The notes beneath the pieces were generated by a model. It saw nothing but the letters and a program-made list of their open reading frames with translations. It ran no database searches and was not told the origin of the DNA. A stretch of DNA of 64,000 bases, from the NCBI GenBank assembly GCA_963682055.1, contig OY821744.1, positions 253,001 to 317,000 on the forward strand, read 5' to 3'. Shown here piece by piece: positions 34,815 through 45,040 of this stretch. The translations under genes were made by a program, and so were the position numbers. Origin of the DNA: Primula veris. Lineage: Eukaryota > Streptophyta > Magnoliopsida > Ericales > Primulaceae. Position 1 is the stretch's first letter. Each line of letters starts with the position of its first letter.

Positions 34815-34982
34815 ATGTGGAACGGCGATGAAGAAGAAGAATGGACAGATTCTGATGAAGACGATTGGACCGTAGAAGATAAGGAATTATACCCTGTTGG
34901 CCTGTTATAGTATCGTTCAAACAAGCATGGCCAGAAGGAATACGGAATCGACGCCTTTTAGGATTACCTATTTTTGAACAAG
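34815..34982 (+). pseudogene. acidic N-terminal exon with an 8-bp duplication frameshift, family unknown
   Basis: ATG 34815 opens an acidic frame (MWNGDEEEEWTDSDEDDWTV) that stops at 34908-34910 after 31 residues. The frame offset by the 8-bp tandem duplication at 34893-34906 (CCTGTTGG then CCTGTT) is open to a donor-like AAG/GTATGT at 34983. It reads VSFKQAWPEGIRNRRLLGLP, which looks like real protein. The duplication therefore probably broke a coding exon. No downstream exon was found before ORP4. I do not recognise the family. Confidence 0.4.
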
Positions 34983-36921
34983 GTATGTTTGAAATATGAA
35001 CTAATAAGTTAAAAATAAAAGAGGCTATAATACTTTGTCAAAATTGGACATAGTATTGCTCGATTACAATAAAATCAAATTACTTAGGTTGAACCCAGTA
35101 GTTGAAGCATACACAATTTTAAGTCATTTAATATGGTCGTTATACATTGTTTTTATTCTTCTATTAAACATTTTTATTAATCGAGAAATTATGGAGAAGA
35201 TCTATCGAAATGGCCCTATATATAGTACTAGTTTTGTGATCTGCTCAGATTTTTTTTTATTAAAAAAAGTTGTAATTTTGAAGTGTGGTTATGGTCTATG
35301 CTAGGTGTGTGAACATTTTGAATGACTACAACAGAATATATTCATGTTGTTTGTAATTGTTAAGGACAAACAAAACCGTACAGAATTTGAGACAGATTTC
35401 AAGGGGGGAGAAGGTCACAATGCTACACTTTATATATAATTTAGTTAAATAATTGTTCAACAACTCCCATTATGTATATAATAAAAAGTGGCCTGTGACA
35501 AATATAGGCCAGATAGATAATATATATCTAAATTGATTTCTTGAATGTCTTGGTCTTCTTGGAGATAAATCTATTTTTTCCTAATTATTCTAAAACACAC
35601 ACATTCAAATTGACATGACAATTAGACTTCCATTTATATCTCTACTTAATTATATACCAATGGCTGTTTAGTCAAAGTATTCCTTAATTTAACACACTTT
35701 TAATGATTCTTTGTAACACACTTCATATGAAAAAAATATTCCAACTCAACAAGTTAATTCTAAAAGAAAAGAATACCCAAGTCTTTGTAAATATCAGATC
35801 TGTCTGCTGTTGGGAACATATATAGATTGATAAAATAATCTGCATATATATATATATATAATTGATAACATGGAATGTTTATAAAGTAATTAATCAACCC
35901 CCTATGTTAGTTAATTAACAATAAGCTAGTATAAGTTTGGGCAAGTGCGTCGCTCAAAATTTTTACGTTTTTTTTTTTAATTATATTCCGTTCATCATCG
36001 TGGATCAATCACTGATTATTCCTCCAAAGAAGGAATACATCTAAATGAGGGTTTATTAATTACGATATGAAAAAGGACATTAGTCATGTAGGATAAATAA
36101 GAAAAGGAAGATAAAAAAAAGGTGTCTAATAAATACTTATCGGGTAAAAATAGTTATAAATCTTACAAATAACCTCATTGTTCATCTTTATCTAACTACA
36201 TTGTGTTCATTTGTCAATTTCAAACATTTTGTGTATGCTATTTATATAGTATAGGATATTTACAGATGGTATTAAAATAAAAGCAAAAAGATTTGTAACT
36301 TAATTTCAAAGAGGTGCAAGCATACATGTCAAGTAGCTAGTTGAAATAAATTAAGAATGAACCGAAACGGACAACCGATACATAAAAGGTGTTTCAATGC
36401 AAAGTTTAATTCCGATGCGCTATTTGTAAAAGTAACAAATTTCAAGGGATCAATTTTAAAAAGTAAAAAAGTATATTGGGGTTTATTTGCATTTTAATGT
36501 CCCCATAAAGTAATTCGACTTTGGAATAACCGCGTTTTTATCAACAGCTCACTTATCAACTGACCTTTTAAGTATATACTAATATAAATTATTATTATTA
36601 TTACAATATTGGCTTTAGTTTGTACTTTTTTTAATAACGAAAAACGAAAATTTCATGACTCTCTCTCTATCTATCTATCTATCTCTCTTGTTATTTTTAT
36701 CTAATTATACAAACAGCCTCGTAAAACATGGTACAAAACCTCCCCTCTTATTTCTCTTCTTTAATTTCATTAATGTGAATTTCATTTTAGATCATTTTCT
36801 TTATATAGTCTAAAAGTTATTATTAGAACTAGTTTTTTTCTTTGCTTTTGTTTCCACCTTTGACTTGTAAGTTTTTTGTTTTTGTTTTTTGAGATGGATT
36901 CCTAGTTAGTTATCTATCCAA

Positions 36922-36959
<38 letters not shown>

Positions 36960-38214
36960 AATGTATTTCCCTTTCGTCTCAAAAAGTTTTGTACTGTGAG
37001 TACTGTATTATATATATAATCATTGAATTAATTTGATAATTGTAACTTTAGATAAAATTATTCTTGATTGAGAGAACCTTATATACTATAAGAATAAATT
37101 AAATGTTACGTGCTTATATTACGTATAAGAATGGAATTAATGATTAAATTACTAGAATTTTATATATGTTTCCTATATATGGTTTTAGGAGAATTGTTTC
37201 AAACAGCGTGTTTATTTATTTGTCTTTTGATAAAAATGAATGAAAACAGTAAATGTGACAATTGCTGGAAAACTAGTCCGCCCTAATATGTGTCGTTTAA
37301 CAAAAATAACATAAACTTTCTCCGTTCCTAAACAAATATTTCTTACGAAAATAGATATAATTTTGATCGACAATTTTTTCATATGTAGAATGCTAAAAAA
37401 AATTATTTTAAAAGTTAATCACATAGTTCATGGTTAGAACTATATGACGGAATTTTCAGTTTTTTCATTTTGATAATTTTGATATGAAAAATTTAATGAT
37501 CAAAATTACACGTATTTTCAAAAGTGAGCATGACGAAAGAGTATTTTTGGTTCATAATTTTTTTGTTATTGCCCGTGGTCTATAAAGTTTGAGACTTTTG
37601 GTTTATGCAGACGTCTTTTGATTAATACAGACGGTAATGATACAAATAACGTCACGTAATAAAAACTCAACTTACTAAAAACCCAAATAAATATATTGGA
37701 ACCCTAATTTGAGTCTATCCTAAATTTAATTAATATTTTTATTTTTTTTATTTTTGATAATAGATTAAGTTTTTATTACGTGGCGTGACTTATACCCCAA
37801 CCCACTAATACAGCCGCCGTCTGCATCAAGCAGACAACGTCTATATTTAAGAGATGGCAAAGTTTGATCAACATATATATGTTGAGAAAAATGTACTATT
37901 ATTAACAAAGGAGTGTTATCTGCTTTGGAATATGTACCCTTTTTTCTTTCATCCTTACTTTTTATTATAGTATCTATTATCTAAGCCATGCTCATAGCCC
38001 AGTCGGTTTGGTTTTCACTTGTTGGCTTAGGGCTTGTTAGGAATCTAGGCGAGAAGGTTATTTAATTTAACACTTAGCGGAAAAGCGGAAAAGCGAGATT
38101 TTTAAGCCTTTTGAAAGCTTTGAATCATGTTCTTTTTTTTTTTTTACTACATAATGCACTTTTTAAAATAGGAAAAGATTTAGTATCAGAAATCTTTGTC
38201 TTCATAAACAGGTA

Positions 38215-41106
38215 ATGGAAGAGATTAATGCGGATGTTAAGGCAAATATGAATGTGAAAACAAGAAAAGTGGCGGTTTTATCAGGACCGATGAGATTAGA
38301 GTCGGATTTATCAGAAAGTGACGATTACAGAGCTCCTAATCTCATACAAAGAGTGCTTAGTCTCTTAAAGAATGTTCGTCCTGGTACTGACCTCACCCGT
38401 TTCCAGGCAAGTTTATTGACTTAAGCTTCAGTTAATAACGTCTTGGGTATTTGCTGGAAAATGAAAAAGCTTCAGTCGGAAAAGAATTTTCTCTTTCAGA
38501 AAACCATTGTTGTTTTATTTCCTTACCAATGTTTACTTTTTCATAAGCAAGATTAGGATCTGATATTCTGATGACGCTTTTTAATAGTTTACAAGTCATG
38601 TCAGCAGATTTTGTGAAAGAAAAAATCGCCATTGTAAGTGTCTTAGTGATTAACACCAGGAAATATCAACTTGTAAAATTTGTAATAATGCAGGCTTGCG
38701 CGAAAACTAGAAATTTTCATGACATCAAAATATATGATGATATCTTGTGATAATAACTAAGCGCCAATTTTGGGCTACCAGCTAAAACTTGGAAAATACA
38801 CAGGACTTGTTTGTATGCAGTCTATTTGTGATCGGAAAATTATGGTCATCTATCTTAAACTACTAATTTCCTCAAGACAGAGTTGAAAAAGACTCTCCAT
38901 TCTAATTAAGCTGGCAATCCAAATACATTGCAACTGATAAGCATGAAAACAACCAAGTTAAGCTTAAAATCTGAAACCAAACTACTACTTTATAATTACA
39001 AGAATGCTAATAATACCTTGTCCCTGTCTACTTCAGTTGCCACCCGTGTTTAACATGCCAAAATCAATGCTGCAATGCTATGGAGAAACATTATTTTGCA
39101 TAAATAAAGATTTATTGGGCGAGTGTGCAAACGGGAAAAGCCCAGTTGAGAGGTTCATATCAGTAGTTAAGTGGACAATTTCGACAACTAGGCCACTCAC
39201 TTTTGGGGTTGCACCTTATAATCCTATCCTTGGTGAAACTCACCATGTCTCCAGAGGATCTCTAAGTGTACTCCTTGAACAGGTAATTAAATAAAATCGG
39301 ACCATGCTTTACATTCTATTTTTTATTTTTTTCAAATATCAACATGCTCTCTCACTTGTGCTGCATTTTTTAGCCAATCAAGTCCAGTTAAAAAATTTAA
39401 TCGGGCACTGTAAAACCTGACTATGACTAACATGCTGCTTGAAAGAATGTAGTCATATAACCTGATATCTATACCATTTAGCAATGAAAATGTTGCTCAA
39501 TATTATCTTATTTTTTCTCAAATTTAATAAACTGTGTAATTTGAATATATAATGCAGGTATCACATCACCCACCGGTATCTGCCCTTCATGCTACTGATG
39601 AGAAAACCGGCATTGAAATGATTTGGTGTCATCGTCCTCTCCCCAAGTTCAACGGTACATTATGCTTTATATGTATATGCTCCTTACTTGGCCTTGCCTG
39701 CTATTAACTTGTAAAGTCAGCATATTGGCTTCGTTGTCTACAAGTTACGACTTTCTGGTTTGCCAACTTAAAAGCTACGGAGTACTTTTTAGACATGATC
39801 TCATCCTTCGAAGTTGAATAGTTTATGCTGAATTTTTACATAATGTATTATCCAGGTACTGCAGTAAATACATTGGTGCAAGGTGAAAGGAAGCTAAAAC
39901 TGACTGATAAAGGGGAAACTTACATAATTACACACCCAAACTTGGTAATGAAGTTTATACCATGGCCAAGTGCACATTGGTTGGGTAATATTAAAATTAC
40001 ATGTAAAGAGAGTGGGCTTGAAGCAGATTTATGTTTTGGCGGAAATTCATTTTTGGGAAGAACATCAAGTAATAGATCCATTAGGGGCAAAATATATTTG
40101 ATACCGTCTTTGAAGACTATTTATGAGATTGAAGGACACTGGGACAGGTAACCTTAACTTCCTTTACAAATACATTTGTTGATTATGTAATATTTTTTAT
40201 ATGTTTGTATTAACGTAACACACCTTTTCTTATTTCAGAATCGTCACTGTTAAGGATGTTGGAAGTGGAAAAAGTTTGATTATATACGATGCGAAAGAAG
40301 TGATTTCAGGGCTTAAGACTCCGATTTTGAAGAATCCGCAGGTACTTTAGTTTAGCAGTCTAAATATAACTTGTTTGGATTTACTGGATTTAAGTATATT
40401 ATAGAGTAGTTGATTTTTCAATATTCATGCAAGTGTTTTCGACAATTTTTAACCTAAAAACTGTCATTGGTTCTGTGTTATCCACCTTTTTTCAGCTTAA
40501 AGTCCTATATCCTGATTGAAACCTGCATAAAGACAAACATATATGAAGTTGATTTAGAAAATATCTCAGTGGCTTCTAATTTAATCTAGGTTGCAACTCA
40601 GTAACAAGCTGTTACATATTCAACTATTTAGGTGTATATAAATGCTAATATATAAATGCAATATACTTGGTAATTTAGAAATGCTAATTTATAAATGTAA
40701 TATACTTGGTAATTAATTGATTTTCATTCCCTAGCTAGTTGCTGAGTTGTTAGTTGTATAAATCAAATCATGAAGAAAATATTTATGGAAGTATTTTTAA
40801 TTTTATTGATTTGAAAATTTGAATGAACACACCTGTTTTTGGTTATAGGGACTATGGACAAGTGAATCAGCACTAGTATGGGGTGAAGTTAACCAACACA
40901 TAATGAATAAGAACTGGGATAAGGCGAGGGAAGCGAAGACCGGTGTCGAAGAAAGAGAAAGAGAGCTTGTTAAAGAGAGATTAGCAAAGGGTGAAACTTG
41001 GGTTCCTAAACATTTTACAGTTTTACACAAAAGTGAAACTGGTGGTTGGGATTGTTTACCAAAACACCAGTTTGTCCCTAGAGCTCCCATTGTTGTACCT
41101 ATTTAA
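38215..41106 (+). CDS. ORP4: oxysterol-binding protein-related protein, ORP4 type (lipid transfer)
   Basis: Exons: 38215-38406, 39037-39282, 39558-39654, 39856-40147, 40239-40341, 40849-41106; the frame closes at 395 aa. The protein is essentially a stand-alone OSBP-related domain without a PH domain, as in plant ORP4 members. The lid/N-terminal part (YRAPNLIQRVLSLLKNVRPG, then LTRFQLPP) and the family signature EQVSHHPP (about residues 145-152) are intact. Those histidines contact the phosphoinositide headgroup in the family. The C-terminal lysine/glutamate-rich helix and WVPKHF are also typical. ORPs exchange sterol or PI4P between membranes; the plant ligand is not established here. The first intron has a GC donor (CAG/GCAAGT at 38407). 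The ATG lies three bases after an acceptor-like CAG, suggesting an upstream 5' UTR intron. Confidence 0.92.
40642..40716. repeat. 39-bp tandem duplication in ORP4 intron 5
   Basis: ATGCTAAT followed by TATAAATG and ATATACTTGGTAATT occurs at 40642 and again at 40681, with a few substitutions. It is a local slippage or duplication event in an intron. Confidence 0.7.
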
Positions 41107-41500
41107 CTCCTTTGTAATATAACCTTAAAACGTTACTAGTGTATACTTGTCTAACTTACCATAGAAATTAATTAAGAGCAAATTTAGTTGTTTTGTTAGT
41201 ATCATGCACAGTGTCCATTACCAGTCCATAGTTTATACATAAATATGCATGAGAAAATTATGAAAATGTAGGGTGGTACTTAACTATTAAAAGTTCGGAT
41301 ACTAAAACACTTTTGAAAATTAGTACATATGCTTCATGATGCTCCTTCATATTACTCATTGTTTTCAACTTTAATGCTACACCATTCTAATTTCTACGTA
41401 TATCAAATTTTAAACAAGATTTAGAATTCAGAGTTTTGGAAATTAAGTACATTGTTACCTACTAATAAATGATTCTCCCTATATATGCATAAAGGTACGT

Positions 41501-41612
41501 TTATGTTTCACTGTTTGATCGTAACGTATAACTATAAATACATGATCATGTTGAGTTTATGTTTCACTGTTTGATAGTAACGTATAACTATAAATACATG
41601 ATCATGTTGAGA
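41501..41612. repeat. 56-bp tandem duplication downstream of ORP4
   Basis: TTATGTTTCACTGTTTGAT begins at 41501 and again at 41557. Each copy continues through AACGTATAACTATAAATAC and ATGATCATGTTGAG almost identically. No gene is associated. Confidence 0.8.
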
Positions 41613-42574
41613 AATCAATTCTTTCTGGATCATTTTTATAAAAACAAATGGTATCTAATTTAGAACATGGCAGAAAATATTTGTTGAGTACCGCTTGGAT
41701 TGATGCAGGTTGACTTTTGATCATGTTATGTGCACCATTAATTAATATTTATAGCCATTTTTAAGAAAATATTTTTGTGTATCACTACTAACACTATAAT
41801 ATATAGTCTGATTACTTCTCATCATAAAATTATTATGATTACTTAAATTATCAGCAAACATAGCTTCAAGGTTAAGTTTGTCAACGAAGACATGTTTACT
41901 TTCCAAATTTTCTTTTTTAACGAGTATATGGTTCAACTTAATATGCTATCTTAACATAGCAATATGAAAATAATACTTGTTTATAATTATATATTACCGC
42001 TAGTGATGCAGGTTAACTTTATATCAATCTATAAACCAATTAAGCAGCTGCTGCTGCCTTTTTTTGGTTGCGAATTGCGATTCTTGATGTCTTTCCATGC
42101 TTATAAGCAGCAGTACTCTTCTCAATATTTGATTCACTTATCCTGAATTTTCCCAAGTTTCATCACAAGTTAGGGGGATAGTCGAATATATAGCTTGTTT
42201 GAAAAGCAGAATTGTCGTTTAATATAATCTATCAAAGTAAGCATTTGTTTACGATTTTCATTTTTGGCCGCATTAATCCTAATCGTAGCTAAAATCTTCA
42301 TGTACCTAGTTTCTGTCCGAATGGTCGATTTAAAGTACGAGTATCCAATCTTATATTAGTTATATTTCTTAGGATACTAGAATTAATGTGTTTTTATTAG
42401 TTGTCTTAAAGATAATACAAAAAGTAGAAATTTATTGGACTGCATTACCCAAAACTCCCCCCAATATGCTTGCAAATGTTCATAAATAAAATCGCCGGCT
42501 TAATATACTATTTTAAGGAATACCATTTTCAACTTTCGATGTTAAAGTTTACCAAACTCGTACTAATTCCTTCT

Positions 42575-43010
42575 TAATTAAATCACAAAAAACACACGCA
42601 ATATATCAAGTCAATGCATGGTTTAACTTATATAAATGCACAACGCATTCAAAAATACGAAGTTGGCCCCCTTTCCTTTCGTGAAAATATAAAATTCCTA
42701 TAAAATAGTGTGCCTTGTTAATTAAATCACAAAAGACACACACAATATATTAAGACGTTATTAATGCATGACTTAACTTATATAAATGCACAACGCACTC
42801 AAAATTACGTAGTTGGCCCCCTTTCCTTTCGTGACAATATAAAATTCTTATAAAATAATGTGTCTTGTTAATTAAATCACAAAAGACACACACAATATAT
42901 CAAGACGTCAATGCATGACTTAACTTATATAAATGCACATCGCACTCAAAAGTACGTAGTTGGCCGCCTTCCCTTTTGTGACTATAAAATTTCTTATAAA
43001 ATAATGTTCA
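42575..43010 (+). promoter_or_regulatory. triplicated ~145-bp promoter unit of PADRE gene A
   Basis: Three consecutive copies start with TAATTAAATCACAAAA at 42575, 42719 and 42869 (periods 144 and 150). Each continues with an ACACAC...AATATAT motif, CTTATATAAATGCACA, GTTGGCC and a TATAAAATT stretch. The matching region upstream of A' (about 63100-63250) has a single copy. Each unit contains TATATAA and TATAAAA elements, so the array may offer several core-promoter-like sites (inference). Confidence 0.8.
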
Positions 43011-43060
43011 AACATTTTACATTTTATTTTAAAACGTATAAGCATTAGTTCAAGACAAAC

Positions 43061-43138
43061 CACCTCGTTTACACTTTCACTTCCTTTCTACAAAAATGGC
43101 ACCTCGTTTACACTTTCACTTCCTTTCTACAAAAATGG
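43061..43138 (+). repeat. 39-bp tandem duplication spanning the start codon of PADRE A
   Basis: Two identical 39-base copies, 43061-43099 and 43100-43138, each end in CTACAAAAATGG. The unit is a multiple of three, so the ATG in copy 1 (43096) is in frame with the ATG in copy 2 (43135) with no stop between. A' has only one copy. Confidence 0.95.
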
Positions 43139-43662
43139 GATGCATAATCTCTAAGAAACAAAAATCTCAAACAAAATACACAAGAGTAATACATATGAAC
43201 GGGCACGTAGAGGACTTTTACTACCCTTTAACAGCCTTCGAAGTCACCGGAAGACCAACTAATAAGCAGTTTCTTTGTACTCAATCTCAGCTCATGTCCG
43301 GCTATTTAAAGCCTCTCAAGCCAGATACCAAGCTCGAGCCAAGCCAAGTCTATTTTATGTTCTCCTACTTGGCTATACAATTGGAATCTTCTCCTATCGA
43401 TATAGCTATAACGACTAAACGCATCATTAAGTTAGCCAATAACAATCGGCGTAGTTCTCATTCTTCCGGTAGTTCTTTGCCAAGTGGAAATAGCTCCGGG
43501 TCAGAGTCGCCAGGTAGTGTAGAGGGATTTGATAAGATAGAGTCGTGTAAGGGGTCAGGATCGTGGAAGCCGATATTGGATACGATTAGAGAGAGTTCGT
43601 TTAGTCGTAGAAGCGAGTCAGATTTGAGAGAAATGCATTTGGAGATGATAATAGAGAAATAA
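43135..43662 (+). CDS. PADRE-domain (DUF4228) protein A
   Basis: Intronless, 175 aa from the ATG at 43135. The N-terminus MGCIISKKQK is a textbook dual acylation signal: Gly2 for myristoylation, Cys3 for palmitoylation, then a basic patch. The conserved PADRE core follows (HMNGHVEDFYYPLTAFEVTG, then CTQSQLMSGYLKPLKPD, then YFMFSY). The C-terminus is Ser-rich and likely disordered, as is usual for this plant stress- and pathogen-responsive family; the molecular function is unknown. The start at 43135 matches A' and B, but an in-frame upstream ATG at 43096, created by a 39-bp duplication, would add MAPRLHFHFLSTK and give 188 aa with no acylation site at the N-terminus. It differs from A' at 10 nucleotides and 5 residues. 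Gene B lies downstream, tail to tail. Confidence 0.9.
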   Translation: MGCIISKKQKSQTKYTRVIHMNGHVEDFYYPLTAFEVTGRPTNKQFLCTQSQLMSGYLKPLKPDTKLEPSQVYFMFSYLAIQLESSPIDIAITTKRIIKLANNNRRSSHSSGSSLPSGNSSGSESPGSVEGFDKIESCKGSGSWKPILDTIRESSFSRRSESDLREMHLEMIIEK

Positions 43663-44538
43663 TATAATTTGAATTTACGGTGTTCATAAATCATGTCATA
43701 GTAAGGATCAAAATAAGCATATTTTATGTTTATTTAATTACTTAGAGGTGTGAATTATTTTGGTTGAAATATGTAACACTAACTTGATGTCAATATTGTT
43801 GGAAAAGAAATCACAGAGGTATTAAATTAAGAAGTCACAATTAAGTGATGTACGTATTGTCATGCGTGAAAGAACGAACAGCAATCTAAAGATTTTGTAT
43901 AATACGAATATGTAATGGTTGTATATGGAATCAGCATTGTAAAAGTTGATAGATTTGTATAATCGGTCAAAATATCAAATTGGAGATAACAATGTGCATA
44001 AGTTGCTAGCTATATGTTTGCATTTAACTTGTTATGAAAATTTGTGGTCATATGGCTGTTCATACAACAATTTTATACTTTATTATTTAAATATACTATT
44101 ATTGATGTACAAAAAAAAATTACACTTATTAATTAAGAGCAAATTTTATTTAAACTGCATGAAAGCCAATCATTTAAATATGTAACTTTGAACTTTAAGC
44201 ACTACACTCTTCGTTAACCAATTTGTTTCGGAAATTGGAATACAATTTTAGCTAGATCAACCAAATTTAATACTATAGTAGATATACAATTAAACATATA
44301 CTGAATTTTTTTGACATGTCCTGCAAAACAATTTTTTTGATAAATCTTTCCCAATAGTTGTTTACATTGAATCACGAATATAAGCAAATGTGTTGGATTG
44401 CTTACACATTCCCGAACATGACGCCGCATCCGACGAAGTACACAAAAGCAGCTACGAAAATAAGTGGCATAAAAACACTTATTTTTCCTGGAATGGAGTT
44501 GCTAAAGTTCAAAATGAATTTTAGTGGATACAGTTGTT

Positions 44539-44543
44539 ATAAA
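44539..44543. repeat. target-site duplication, left copy (ATAAA)
   Basis: ATAAA precedes the LTR start TGTTAGGG and is repeated at 49355-49359 after the other LTR. The inverted copy of the locus carries a single ATAAA (as TTTAT at 61585-61589), i.e. the empty site. Confidence 0.95.
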
Positions 44544-44863
44544 TGTTAGGGTCGATCAGGCGAATCAATAAAAGACAGAAATACTAAACCGAGCACACAC
44601 ACACTTTGATAACGGAGTTCACCCAAATTGGCTACGTCTCCGGGCCGCTACACGTGGCACTTACTATATATATAGAGGATTACAAATGTAATCTAGCTAA
44701 ATACAAAGATATGGTTCTCTCGCAAATAGAACTCTCTCTTTATAATATAGAGGTGTTGTGTAAAGGTGTAATTAAAATACAAGATATTGGGGCATATAAA
44801 TAGAACCCTTAGTGAGTCATATTATAATTCCAGGCGATGTGGGATAATTTCCACAACTCAACA
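44544..44863 (-). repeat. 3' LTR of the copia element (320 bp)
   Basis: It starts TGTTAGGGTCGATCAGG and ends CTCAACA. It differs from the 5' LTR by six substitutions and lacks a 27-bp block (between GGGATAATTT and CCACAACTC) that the 5' LTR carries. Confidence 0.95.
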
Positions 44864-44876
44864 ATCTCCCACTTGG
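44864..44876 (-). other. polypurine tract of the copia element
   Basis: On the minus strand CCAAGTGGGAGAT sits directly before the 3' LTR, the usual plus-strand priming site of plant copia elements. Confidence 0.85.
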
Positions 44877-45040
44877 AGTCAAATGTCGAGTGCTTCAAAA
44901 GAATTCTGATTATCCCCGATCACCGAACTCACTGTGCTCCACCTAGCAGAATGCTCCCATCGGTATCCTTGTATAGTAATTGATACTCTGCCGTCATTGG
45001 CGAGTTTCTCATTCTTCCAGTGTAGCGGCGACCCTGAGCC

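Larger units (their letters stand above)
29424..38214. other. gene-poor intergenic region
   Basis: This is AT-rich DNA between the co-oriented subtilase and ORP4 genes. It holds one hAT-like MITE, a Helitron-like terminus, two exon-like remnants and TA microsatellites (for example 36929-36954). It must also contain the ORP4 promoter and any 5' UTR exon, which I cannot place. Confidence 0.6.

Noticed and set aside
37290..37560. Possible second Stowaway-like MITE (CTTTCTCCGTTCC near 37316, GAAAGAGTA near 37540)
   Set aside because: The right end matches too weakly and no clear TA-flanked boundary pair was found.
43946..44549. Open frames repeated identically at 61555-62182
   Set aside because: They recur only because the noncoding DNA is duplicated. 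They are AT-rich and have no domain or codon bias.
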